A stretch of DNA of 64,000 nt, taken from contig CAMJHQ010000018.1 in assembly GCA_946405625.1 (NCBI GenBank), positions 1 to 64,000 of the forward strand, in the 5' to 3' direction. Below the pieces are notes generated by a model. The model made no database searches and was not told where the DNA came from. It saw nothing but the letters and a program-made list of their open reading frames with translations. Both the position numbers and the translations under genes were made by a program. This document shows positions 55,513 to 64,000 of this stretch, piece by piece. This DNA comes from an uncultured Lachnospiraceae bacterium (GTDB lineage: Bacteria; Bacillota; Clostridia; Lachnospirales; Lachnospiraceae). Positions within the stretch are counted from its first letter, which is position 1; each line of letters begins with the position of its first letter.

Positions 55513-56310
55513 GTGAAACACAGAAGAATTTTATGTATGATGATGGCATTATGCATGATGCTGTCAGTGGTAATGATCAACCCCAAAGTTGAAGCGCAAG
55601 GAACCCCAAGTGTATTTGAATTCTTTAAACTTACAATCGGTGGTACTAAAAATCCTGTATTGGAGTCTTTTACATCATATCAGCTAGAAGGGTGGGTATA
55701 CTCTAATAAACAGTTAAAAACATTGTATATGGTAATGGAGCGCAAAGATAGCACAGGTTATAAGACAATATTAACTCCGCGAACATATGATTTAAGGGGA
55801 TTAAGAACCTGTTCTTATAATTTTAGTGCAATGACAAATTTTAAAAGGGATTTTAAGATAGAGAATCTTACTCCGGGTGAATATCGTTTGTATGTTGGGG
55901 TTTCAAACGTAGATGGTGTAGGAATAGCTAAATATTTATATTTCAGCATCGGGTTTGATGAAAGAACATTTGTTCATGAATTATACAGATGTGTTTTGGA
56001 TAGAGAACCTGATGTTGAAGGATTTAATAACAATCTCTATGCATTGACAAGTGGAAGGGTAAATGCCAGAGGGCTCGCTAGGGCATTTGTTCAGTCTCCT
56101 GAATTTAAAAGTAGGAATTTTAATAACGATCAGTATATCAGACAGCTTTATAAAGGACTGCTTGGAAGATATCCGGATACCGGAGGATATAATAGCTGGA
56201 TGTGGTGGCTTACAAGAGGAGATGGAGATTATAGGGATTTTGTATTGGAACAGTTTTTAAATTCCCCGGAATTTGAAAATCGATGCAGAAATTTTGGAGT
56301 AAATTATTAA
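55513..56310 (+). CDS. Secreted DUF4214 protein, copy 2
   Basis: A 265-residue paralogue of the preceding protein, with nearly the same signal peptide (VKHRRILCMMMALCMMLSVV), the same domain layout and the same two DUF4214 units (FVHELYRCVLDREPDVEGFNN and YIRQLYKGLLGRYPDTGGYNS). The most diverged part is residues ~27-140, the exposed N-terminal domain, while the C-terminal end is almost identical. The start is the GTG at 55513 (same TGGAGGT context as copy 1), not the upstream in-frame start at 55474. A tandem duplication with diversification of the outer domain is the likely history. Confidence 0.82.
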   Translation: MKHRRILCMMMALCMMLSVVMINPKVEAQGTPSVFEFFKLTIGGTKNPVLESFTSYQLEGWVYSNKQLKTLYMVMERKDSTGYKTILTPRTYDLRGLRTCSYNFSAMTNFKRDFKIENLTPGEYRLYVGVSNVDGVGIAKYLYFSIGFDERTFVHELYRCVLDREPDVEGFNNNLYALTSGRVNARGLARAFVQSPEFKSRNFNNDQYIRQLYKGLLGRYPDTGGYNSWMWWLTRGDGDYRDFVLEQFLNSPEFENRCRNFGVNY

Positions 56311-56325
56311 TTTAAGTTAAAATAT

Positions 56326-56353
56326 GCCGGCCGCGCATAACTGCGTGACCGGC
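56326..56353. terminator. Shared terminator after the DUF4214 pair
   Basis: GC-rich twelve-position stem (56326-56337 with 56342-56353; one mismatch, one wobble) between convergent genes. Its T-run is weak on the plus strand. Confidence 0.6.
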
Positions 56354-56382
56354 TAATTTATTATGCATGTATCAATTATAAG

Positions 56383-58302
56383 CTATGGCCTTACCAGGAA
56401 GACATCAATCGGTTCACCGCTCTGCATAACCATGGTTCCGACGGCATATTGCTTGTAACCGTTTGAATAGAAACCGTGAACGGTAAAGGCGAGGCCTTCG
56501 GTTTCGGGATCAAAGCTCAGTGTACCGTCTGAGTTATATTTTCCTTTCAGATTCAAACTATCGGAATCACTTATATCTGTCCAGTCTTCATCGTTTTCCC
56601 ATTTTTCATAGAGGTAATAAATTACGAAATCAATATCTGATCCTTCTGTAGAACTTATTGAGACGTTGGCGTACGTTTCGCCAAAGGAGTCAAACTTATG
56701 TTCTCTGTCGATGATCATATAGCAATCCCATTCACCGTAGATTTGGTTTTGATCGGTAATCAGTTGGCCGCCCAGACTATAATCACCTTTTAATGCTTCA
56801 TCAGCCCATTCAAAGTCATAATTTAATGAAAGGGAAGAGAAAACATCCGAGTAATCTGTCGGTTTGATCGGAATTGCGCTCTGGTTGACTTTGTAATACA
56901 GAAAATCATCAACTTCACTATCTACGCCGTTATAACCTTTATCTAAGAAAAGAGAATAGTCCAGGTCAAAGGCTTCGTTAGAAGATATTTTGGCCGATAT
57001 TTCATTTTCTCTGGATTCAATAGCATCATATCTTTCCCGCGTGACATCCTTGTTATAAAGTGCTATAACCAATCCGTCATAATCCTTCGGTACTTTGATA
57101 CAGAATACTGATCTGAAATGATTTATAAATGTATATTTCGTTCCCTCGTCAGTTTCCTCGGATTCATCGGGATATTCGATACTCTCGGTTAATTTGACAA
57201 TAGAAAGATTTAACGGTTCACCGTACAGGTCAAATGTAAGATTATTCGGATGGAAATCTGTTATTTCGGAATATTCATTAAAATACTCCAGCCTGCAGCC
57301 GGTATAATAATCAAAGAACATAGGGGCTGTGCTGTTACATACGAAAACCTTTTCACCCGAAAGCTGATCAAGGACATGTGATTGTCTGTAAGTAGTGTAA
57401 ATGATATAGTACATTACATTTCCTTCGGAATCGGGTTCGGTAACCAGAATATTGTCGACGGAGTTAACGTATACGCTGTCCAATGTCTGAAGTTGTTCGT
57501 TGTCTATTGGCGAAAGGGTCAGCAGATCATCGGTTTCGTAATATTCATCATTATAATACAGCCTGGCATAGGCATTTGCACTTGCATACTGATCCAAAGA
57601 AGAGAAGGTGATTCCGGCAGTTTCGGCATAAGGAGTCGGCTTCGGCGCTTCTGTAGTTGCCTCCGTAGTAGCTTCGGTGGTCACTTCGGCTTTTTCGGTA
57701 GCTGCCTCGGTTTTATCTGCTTCTAATTCGGCTTTCTTGTCATCCTTTTTCTTCGCCGGATCCTCTTTATCCTTGTTGACGGAAGCTACTTCTGTTGACG
57801 GTATGTCGGCTGTGCTTTTGCTGTCTTTACGGGATAATACTATAACTAATGTGATGACAGCAGCCAGAAGCAGTACCGAACATATGACAAGCGGAATCAG
57901 GAAGGATTTCTGTTTCGGTGTATTTGGAGCCGGCTGATACATGCCTTGATTGTTCGGGTTCTGCATATACTGATTCTGATTATTCGGAGCCTGAGGGTAT
58001 ATGCTCTGATTGTTCGGGTTCTGCATATACTGATTCTGATTATTCGAAGCCTGAGGGTACATGCTCTGATTGTTCGGGTTCTGCATATACTGGTTCTGAT
58101 TATTCGGAGTCTGAGGGTACATGCTCTGATTGTTCGGGTTCTGCATATACTGACTCTGGTTATTTGGGGTCTGAGAGTACATTCCCTGACTATTCGGAGT
58201 CTGTTGGTAAGGCGGCTGAGTAGTTGTTAACTGAGCCTCTCCGCAGAATGAACAGAATGTGGAATCATCGGGCAAAACTGCTCCGCAGCGGATACATTTC
58301 AT
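56383..58302 (-). CDS. Zinc-ribbon membrane protein with Asn/Gln/Pro repeats
   Basis: A 639-residue protein. It begins with a zinc ribbon (MKCIRCGAVLPDDSTFCSFCG, split here as CIRCG ... CSFCG), then about 100 residues of repeats built on NPNNQSMYPQTPNNQNQYMQ, one membrane segment (about residues 135-157, SFLIPLVICSVLLLAAVITL), an Ala/Thr/Glu/Lys-rich spacer, and a large extracytoplasmic beta-rich domain of ~420 residues without a known motif. The start at 58302 follows AAAGGAGG; an upstream ATG adds unlikely residues. Proteins with this plan (cytosolic ribbon, one membrane segment, outer domain) are common in Firmicutes and mostly uncharacterised. It follows purE on the same strand but is separated by a terminator. 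Confidence 0.8.
   Translation of the reverse strand: MKCIRCGAVLPDDSTFCSFCGEAQLTTTQPPYQQTPNSQGMYSQTPNNQSQYMQNPNNQSMYPQTPNNQNQYMQNPNNQSMYPQASNNQNQYMQNPNNQSIYPQAPNNQNQYMQNPNNQGMYQPAPNTPKQKSFLIPLVICSVLLLAAVITLVIVLSRKDSKSTADIPSTEVASVNKDKEDPAKKKDDKKAELEADKTEAATEKAEVTTEATTEATTEAPKPTPYAETAGITFSSLDQYASANAYARLYYNDEYYETDDLLTLSPIDNEQLQTLDSVYVNSVDNILVTEPDSEGNVMYYIIYTTYRQSHVLDQLSGEKVFVCNSTAPMFFDYYTGCRLEYFNEYSEITDFHPNNLTFDLYGEPLNLSIVKLTESIEYPDESEETDEGTKYTFINHFRSVFCIKVPKDYDGLVIALYNKDVTRERYDAIESRENEISAKISSNEAFDLDYSLFLDKGYNGVDSEVDDFLYYKVNQSAIPIKPTDYSDVFSSLSLNYDFEWADEALKGDYSLGGQLITDQNQIYGEWDCYMIIDREHKFDSFGETYANVSISSTEGSDIDFVIYYLYEKWENDEDWTDISDSDSLNLKGKYNSDGTLSFDPETEGLAFTVHGFYSNGYKQYAVGTMVMQSGEPIDVFLVRP
57947..58190 (-). 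repeat. About four 60-bp tandem repeats
   Basis: The minus-strand gene holds roughly four copies of a 60-bp unit encoding a 20-residue Asn/Gln/Tyr/Pro repeat. Units differ by a few bases. Repeat number could change in frame by slippage or recombination. Confidence 0.85.
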
Positions 58303-58324
58303 AGTGACCTCCTTTCTGTGTGTA

Positions 58325-58361
58325 CAAAAAAACGGCAGTCTTGTATAGAACAAAACTGCCG
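58325..58361 (-). terminator. Terminator after purE
   Basis: Stem CGGCAGT (58333-58339) with ACTGCCG (58355-58361); on the minus strand it is followed by seven T. Confidence 0.75.
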
Positions 58362-58371
58362 CTTGAAAAGC

Positions 58372-58863
58372 CTAGTTCTCGAACTTAGCGATAACCTCTG
58401 CGTTTGCCTTCTCGGCTGCTTCGGCCATATTCTTACGTTCGATCATAAGTCGCTGACGAACATCCTCGTGCTTGATAGACATTATCTCAAGTGCGAGCCA
58501 TGCAGCGTTTTTTCCGCCGTTGATGGCAACGGTTGCTACAGGGATTCCCGGCGGCATCTGAACTATTGAATAGAGTGCATCTGTTCCGTCAAGCACTGAG
58601 CTTGAAAGAGGAACACCGATAACCGGAAGAACGGTCATAGAAGCAACTACGCCCGGAAGAGCTGCAGCCATTCCTGCGGCTGTAATGATAACTTCGGTTC
58701 CATCCTCGTTTATCTCGTCTATAAATTCCGCAAGAGCCTTGTGAGCTCTGTGTGCAGACAGGCATCTTACCTTGATATCAACGCCATAGTCCTTAAGGAT
58801 TTCCACAGCGGGTTCGATCTTAGGAAGATCGCTGGTAGATCCCATAATGATTGCTGCTTTCAT
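58372..58863 (-). CDS. purE: N5-carboxyaminoimidazole ribonucleotide mutase
   Basis: A 163-residue enzyme (PurE class I) that converts N5-CAIR to CAIR in purine synthesis. It has the N-terminal IIMGSTSDLP, the active-site histidine in LSAHRAHKAL, and AAGMAAALPGVVAS and PVIGVPLSSS further on, the usual order. Start is the ATG at 58863, after GATGAGGAA. It is not next to purK or purC, which lies 13 kb away on the other strand. Secure. Confidence 0.95.
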   Translation of the reverse strand: MKAAIIMGSTSDLPKIEPAVEILKDYGVDIKVRCLSAHRAHKALAEFIDEINEDGTEVIITAAGMAAALPGVVASMTVLPVIGVPLSSSVLDGTDALYSIVQMPPGIPVATVAINGGKNAAWLALEIMSIKHEDVRQRLMIERKNMAEAAEKANAEVIAKFEN

Positions 58864-58991
58864 TTTATTTCCTCATCTTTCTTTTTGTGGTATAGTAACT
58901 AGGCGGCTCAATAGTCGTCTATATTAAAATTATACCATAGCAATGTGTGGTTGCAAGCGTGAAATGTACCATATCGGAGGTTTGAAGAATT

Positions 58992-59768
58992 TTGCTGATA
59001 TATATTGTGAGACACGGAACTACAGAATGGAACAGCGAGCATAAGATACAGGGAAGAACCGATATCATGCTCGATAGCCTGGGACGGGAGATGGCAAGAC
59101 AGACGGGTGAGAGATTCAAAGAGCTGGGGATTACATTTGACAGGATTTACTCGAGTCCGCTGAAGAGAGCATACGAAACGGCAAGGCTGATAGCCGATCC
59201 GGAGTATCGTCAGGATCCGGAGAGTACGGAAATAGAGAAGTCGGATAAGATAATAATCGATAAAAGACTCAGGGAGCTGAGCTTCGGAAGACAGGAGGGG
59301 CAGCATGTGGAATCAATGATGCTTGATATCACGGTTCCCTTCAGATATTTCAAGTCGAATCCGGACAAGTATGATGAGCTGACAATACATGACAGCGATA
59401 CGGAAAGTCTGTCAACGCTCTGTGAGAGGGCGGCAGAGTTCCTGAAGGAGAATATTGAAAGTGCAGGAGACAATGCCGAAAATTCCGGAGAAAATGCCGG
59501 AAGTACAGGAAAAACAACGGGATGCAAGGCGAATGCTGCCGATGAAGAAAGAATCCTGATTTCGGGACACGGAGCACTCAACAAGGCACTTCTCATGAAT
59601 ATCAGGAGAATGCCGGGAATGCACAGCTTCTGGGGAGACGGACTCCAGCCGAACTGCGGCATAGACATTGTCAGATTTGATCCTGAGGCTAAAAAGTATG
59701 AAATACTTGAATCGAACAGGACGTATTATGAAGAAAAGCTTAAAAGCATGATAACACAACTCTTATAA
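58992..59768 (+). CDS. Histidine phosphatase family protein (phosphoglycerate-mutase-like)
   Basis: A 258-residue phosphatase. The N-terminal motif IVRHGTTEWN has the catalytic histidine (near residue 8), followed by YSSPLKRAYETA, RELSFGRQEG and the second histidine in ISGHGALNKALL (near residue 192), the normal arrangement for acid phosphatase/PGM relatives. An insert near residues 155-185 (AENSGENAGSTGKTTG and neighbours) is low-complexity and probably a loop. Start is a TTG at 58992, ten bases after CGGAGGT; no ATG fits. It may dephosphorylate small metabolites (for example sugar phosphates or cobalamin intermediates); substrate unknown. Confidence 0.85.
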   Translation: MLIYIVRHGTTEWNSEHKIQGRTDIMLDSLGREMARQTGERFKELGITFDRIYSSPLKRAYETARLIADPEYRQDPESTEIEKSDKIIIDKRLRELSFGRQEGQHVESMMLDITVPFRYFKSNPDKYDELTIHDSDTESLSTLCERAAEFLKENIESAGDNAENSGENAGSTGKTTGCKANAADEERILISGHGALNKALLMNIRRMPGMHSFWGDGLQPNCGIDIVRFDPEAKKYEILESNRTYYEEKLKSMITQLL

Positions 59769-59803
59769 CATTATTAACAAGTGCATTTTTCTCAAAACAT
59801 AGA

Positions 59804-59832
59804 TTGTTAATTGTCTTTATTTATGCTAATAT
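59804..59832 (+). promoter_or_regulatory. Promoter of the IscU-like/GGGtGRT pair
   Basis: TTGTTA (59804-59809), a 17-base spacer and TAATAT (59827-59832) preceded by TGC, which makes an extended -10. Strong expression of the pair is suggested. Confidence 0.6.
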
Positions 59833-59890
59833 ATTGGGTGCGTTTAATAGAAATATTAATACCTACCACATTTATAAGAAGGAGGATCAT

Positions 59891-60583
59891 ATGATTTACT
59901 CAACAGAAGTTAAGAATATGTGCCCTGTTACACAGGGGGTACATCATGGTGCTGCACCAATTCCTGAGGAAGCTAAGTGGGTGCAGGCTAAGAAGGTAGA
60001 AGATATATCAGGTTATACTCATGGTATAGGCTGGTGCGCTCCACAGCAGGGATGCTGCAAGCTTTCACTTAATGTTAAGGATGGTATCATCCAGGAAGCA
60101 CTTGTAGAGACTGTTGGATGTTCAGGTATGACACATTCAGCTGCTATGGCAGCAGAAATCCTTCCGGGACTTACAGTTATGGAAGCTCTTAACACAGACC
60201 TTGTTTGTGACGCTATCAACACAGCTATGAGAGAGCTTTTCCTTCAGATCGTTTACGGAAGAACTCAGAGCGCATTCTCAGAGGACGGACTTCAGATCGG
60301 TGCCGGACTTGAGGACCTTGGTAAGGGAGCTCGTTCAATGGTTGGTACAACTTATGGTACACTTGATAAGGGACCTCGTTACCTTGAGCTTACTGATGGA
60401 TATATTACTGACATTGCACTTGATGAGAACGATGAGATCATCGGTTACAAGTATGTAAACTTTGGAAAGATGATGGACTTCATCAAGGCCGGTGACGATA
60501 CAGATACAGCATTCAAGAAGGCTTCAGGTCAGTACGGACGTGTGGCTGATGCTGTTAGATGCATTGACCCAAGAAAGCAGTAA
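59891..60583 (+). CDS. IscU/NifU-like iron-sulfur scaffold homologue
   Basis: A 230-residue protein. The middle region has WCAPQQGCCKLSLNVKDG, VGCSGMTHSAAMAAEI and further cysteines, resembling the scaffold fold of IscU/NifU, which assembles Fe-S clusters, though the spacing of cysteines is not the standard IscU set. I chose the ATG at 59891 (AAGGAGGA just before) over an upstream in-frame start at 59804. It forms a pair with the GGGtGRT gene, which it precedes by 18 bp. This pair is known mainly from Clostridia. Codon use is like that of translation genes, so expression is likely high. Role in cluster assembly is inferred. Confidence 0.8.
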   Translation: MIYSTEVKNMCPVTQGVHHGAAPIPEEAKWVQAKKVEDISGYTHGIGWCAPQQGCCKLSLNVKDGIIQEALVETVGCSGMTHSAAMAAEILPGLTVMEALNTDLVCDAINTAMRELFLQIVYGRTQSAFSEDGLQIGAGLEDLGKGARSMVGTTYGTLDKGPRYLELTDGYITDIALDENDEIIGYKYVNFGKMMDFIKAGDDTDTAFKKASGQYGRVADAVRCIDPRKQ

Positions 60584-60601
60584 GAGAAGGAGGAAGATAA
60601 A

Positions 60602-61621
60602 ATGGCATTATTTGAATCATATGAGAGAAGAGAGCCTCAGATCCTTGCTGCACTTAAGGAGTATGGCATCTCATCAATTGAAGAGTGTAAAGAAATCACA
60701 GAAGCTGCCGGTATCGATGTATACCACCTCATCGAGGGAATTCAGCCAATCTGTTTTGAAAATGCTAAGTGGGCTTACACAGTAGGTGCTGCTATAGCTA
60801 TAAAGAAGGGCTGCAGAAAGGCAGCAGATGCTGCAGCAGCTATCGGTATCGGACTTCAGGCTTTCTGTATTCCGGGATCAGTTGCAGACAGACGTAAGGT
60901 TGGTCTTGGACATGGTAACCTTGGAAAGATGCTTCTTGAAGAGGATACAGAGTGTTTCGCATTCCTTGCAGGTCATGAGTCATTTGCAGCTGCTGAGGGT
61001 GCTATCGGTATCGCTGAGAAGGCTAACAAGGTTCGTCAGAAGCCGCTCAGAGTTATCCTTAACGGTCTTGGTAAGGACGCAGCTCAGATCATCTCACGTA
61101 TCAATGGTTTCACATATGTAGAGACAAAGTACAATTACTATACAGGAGAAGTTGAGGAAGTATTCAGAAAGTGCTACTCAAAGGATCCTGAGTCACCACG
61201 TGCAAAGGTTAACTGCTACGGCGCTAACGATGTACAGGAAGGTGTTGCTATCATGTGGAAGGAAAATGTTGACGTATCTATCACAGGTAACTCAACAAAC
61301 CCAACAAGATTCCAGCATCCTGTAGCAGGTACATACAAGAAGGAGCGTGTTGAGGCTGGTAAGAAGTACTTCTCAGTTGCTTCAGGTGGTGGTACAGGTC
61401 GTACACTTCATCCGGACAACATGGCAGCAGGTCCTGCTTCATATGGTATGACAGATACTATGGGACGTATGCACAGCGATGCTCAGTTCGCAGGTTCTTC
61501 ATCAGTTCCGGCTCACGTTGAAATGATGGGACTTATCGGTGCAGGTAACAACCCAATGGTTGGTATGACAGTTTCTACAGCAGTTTCAATTGAAGAGGCT
61601 GCAAAGGCAGGTAAGTTCTAA
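60602..61621 (+). CDS. GGGtGRT protein
   Basis: A 339-residue protein of the GGGtGRT family (PF14057), named from the motif SGGGTGRTLHPDNMA seen near residue 262. Other conserved segments are GLGHGNLGKMLLEEDTECF and STNPTRFQHPVAGTYKKERVE, split here in order. The family's biochemical role is not established. It is always found next to an IscU-like protein, as here, with ribosome site AGGAGGA and codon use typical of highly expressed genes. No membrane segment. A strong terminator follows, so the pair is a two-gene operon. Confidence 0.9.
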   Translation: MALFESYERREPQILAALKEYGISSIEECKEITEAAGIDVYHLIEGIQPICFENAKWAYTVGAAIAIKKGCRKAADAAAAIGIGLQAFCIPGSVADRRKVGLGHGNLGKMLLEEDTECFAFLAGHESFAAAEGAIGIAEKANKVRQKPLRVILNGLGKDAAQIISRINGFTYVETKYNYYTGEVEEVFRKCYSKDPESPRAKVNCYGANDVQEGVAIMWKENVDVSITGNSTNPTRFQHPVAGTYKKERVEAGKKYFSVASGGGTGRTLHPDNMAAGPASYGMTDTMGRMHSDAQFAGSSSVPAHVEMMGLIGAGNNPMVGMTVSTAVSIEEAAKAGKF

Positions 61622-61650
61622 TTACTGTTGAATAAGTCTTGTAAATATAT

Positions 61651-61685
61651 AACCGGCTCAACGAAAAAGTTGAGTCGGTTTTTTT
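61651..61685 (+). terminator. Terminator after the GGGtGRT gene
   Basis: Twelve-pair stem (61651-61662 with 61669-61680; one wobble) with a T-run. Confidence 0.9.
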
Positions 61686-61783
61686 ATGCGTTTGAGATTA
61701 TACATATCCTGAAAGACAATATAGATAAGCTTTGATCTGATATACAGATCAGAATTGAAAATTTAAAAAGTTCCATAAATAAG

Positions 61784-61813
61784 AATAAGCGCCTTGTTAG
61801 GCGCTTATTTCTT
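61784..61813 (+). terminator. Second terminator-like hairpin
   Basis: Ten-pair stem (61784-61793 with 61800-61809), six-base loop, followed by a T-rich stretch. Confidence 0.7.
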
Positions 61814-61929
61814 CTTTACACTATTAATCTATAAACCTTTGAGAGAACTTTGCTTCGCTTCAATTGGCTTGACTGTATATTACTACAACCCTATATGTAA
61901 GTGTTTAAGAGACTATAAATAATTTGTAA

Positions 61930-61956
61930 ACATACTGTTAACAGTGTGTTTTTTTT
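61930..61956 (+). terminator. Third terminator-like palindrome
   Basis: ACATACTGTT (61930-61939) and AACAGTGTGT (61940-61949) are complementary at nine of ten positions, with a T-run after. A promoter-like pair begins 60 bases upstream, so a short RNA or attenuated leader is possible. Confidence 0.55.
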
Positions 61957-62114
61957 ATCAGATATCTGTCCTTTTTCTGTCTAATAATGTGTTTTTTTCG
62001 TTATTAAATGGTATACTGAATACCAGTGGCAGAACATCTGTTTACAGTAGGGAATATTCTTGTGCCGTAAATAAAGCATAGTTCTGTCATATTGGAATAA
62101 ATGGGGTATATACA

Positions 62115-63793
<1,679 letters not shown>

Positions 63794-63950
63794 TACATAC
63801 ATTTTCTGCATATGATTTAATATGTATGGAAAGAGCGTTGATCGAGTACAGAAATATATGTATTCTGTTGACATAATGATAATAAAATCAACAAAAAACG
63901 ATTTTAACTAAAAAAAATTCATAAAAAATCAAAAAAACTTAATTTTATTA

Positions 63951-63979
63951 TTTACAACGAGAAAATGATAGTATATAAT
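63951..63979 (+). promoter_or_regulatory. Strong promoter at the window end
   Basis: TTTACA (63951-63956), a 17-base spacer and a perfect TATAAT (63974-63979), then a G-rich start of sequence (AGTGGGGCAAAGC). It should drive a gene beyond the window. Confidence 0.65.
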
Positions 63980-64000
63980 CTTGCTTTAGTGGGGCAAAGC

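Larger units (their letters stand above)
61686..62114. other. Non-coding spacer with two further terminator-like hairpins
   Basis: Between GGGtGRT and the small membrane protein gene there is no ORF with a ribosome site. It holds stem-loops at 61784-61813 and 61930-61956 and a possible promoter (TTGACT 61869, TATATG 61892). A -10-like TATACT at 62012 may start the glpK transcript. Confidence 0.5.

Noticed and set aside
57918-58223. 101- and 94-codon plus-strand frames with Cys/Ser repeats
   Set aside because: They are the antisense of the 60-bp repeat array in the minus-strand gene.

Overview
The window looks like a chromosomal segment of a low-to-mid GC Gram-positive anaerobe of the Lachnospiraceae (Butyrivibrio, Pseudobutyrivibrio, Roseburia or Lachnospira-like). 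This is inferred from the fusA-tuf pair with Clostridia-type EF-Tu, strong AGGAGG ribosome sites, the GGGtGRT gene pair, purE/purC style, and short hairpin-plus-T terminators. I ran no database search. No rRNA, tRNA, CRISPR array, phage or transposase was recognised.

Layout. 1-2.4 kb: 3' end of fusA, then tuf. 2.5-5.7 kb: a Na/Pi-cotransporter-like protein with a long lysine-rich tail, convergent with an alpha/beta hydrolase. 5.9-26.8 kb: a type IV pilus locus, the most distinctive part. It holds a small pilin, two giant proteins that start as type IV pilins (1114 aa with BspA/DUF285 leucine-rich repeats; 2462 aa with about 20 GLUG-like Gly-Gly repeats and a repeated C-terminal module), three minor pilin-like genes, an anchored protein without a prepilin leader, a prepilin-peptidase N-domain lacking the catalytic half, PilC, a PilM-PilN-like fusion, PilO, PilB, and a separately transcribed small major pilin. 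No PilT is present. The simplest model is a Gram-positive pilus whose giant pilin-fold subunits act as adhesins, with PilB carrying MshEN-type motifs that could bind cyclic di-GMP.

26.8-31.4 kb: a 1515-aa YfhO-like membrane protein with an apparent partial duplication. 31.7-40 kb: DegV, trpS, an HD phosphohydrolase, a sugar-binding-like/GGDEF diguanylate cyclase, a TIGR01212-type radical SAM protein, a TPR/Sel1 protein and a lipoprotein. 40.3-43.3 kb: a metal-resistance operon (ArsR-type repressor with its operator, small HMA metallochaperone, P-type ATPase) interrupted by a GC-rich, hairpin-forming 81-bp tandem repeat. 43.5-45.3 kb: proC and purC. 45.5-48.3 kb: a BlaI/BlaR1-type pair whose receptor carries an unusual sensor domain. 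48.5-54.2 kb: a small protein plus a 1767-aa DUF4132 protein. 54.4-56.3 kb: two tandem secreted DUF4214 paralogues. 56.4-58.9 kb (minus strand): a zinc-ribbon membrane protein with 60-bp repeats, and purE. 59-64 kb: a histidine phosphatase, the IscU-like/GGGtGRT pair, a small membrane protein overlapping glpK, and a strong promoter at the window end.

Direction is mostly plus, so the pilus locus reads as one or two long operons bounded by terminators near 6.58, 25.9 and 26.8 kb. Calls rest on translated sequence, visible motifs and spacing; family names come from recognition, not from a search.
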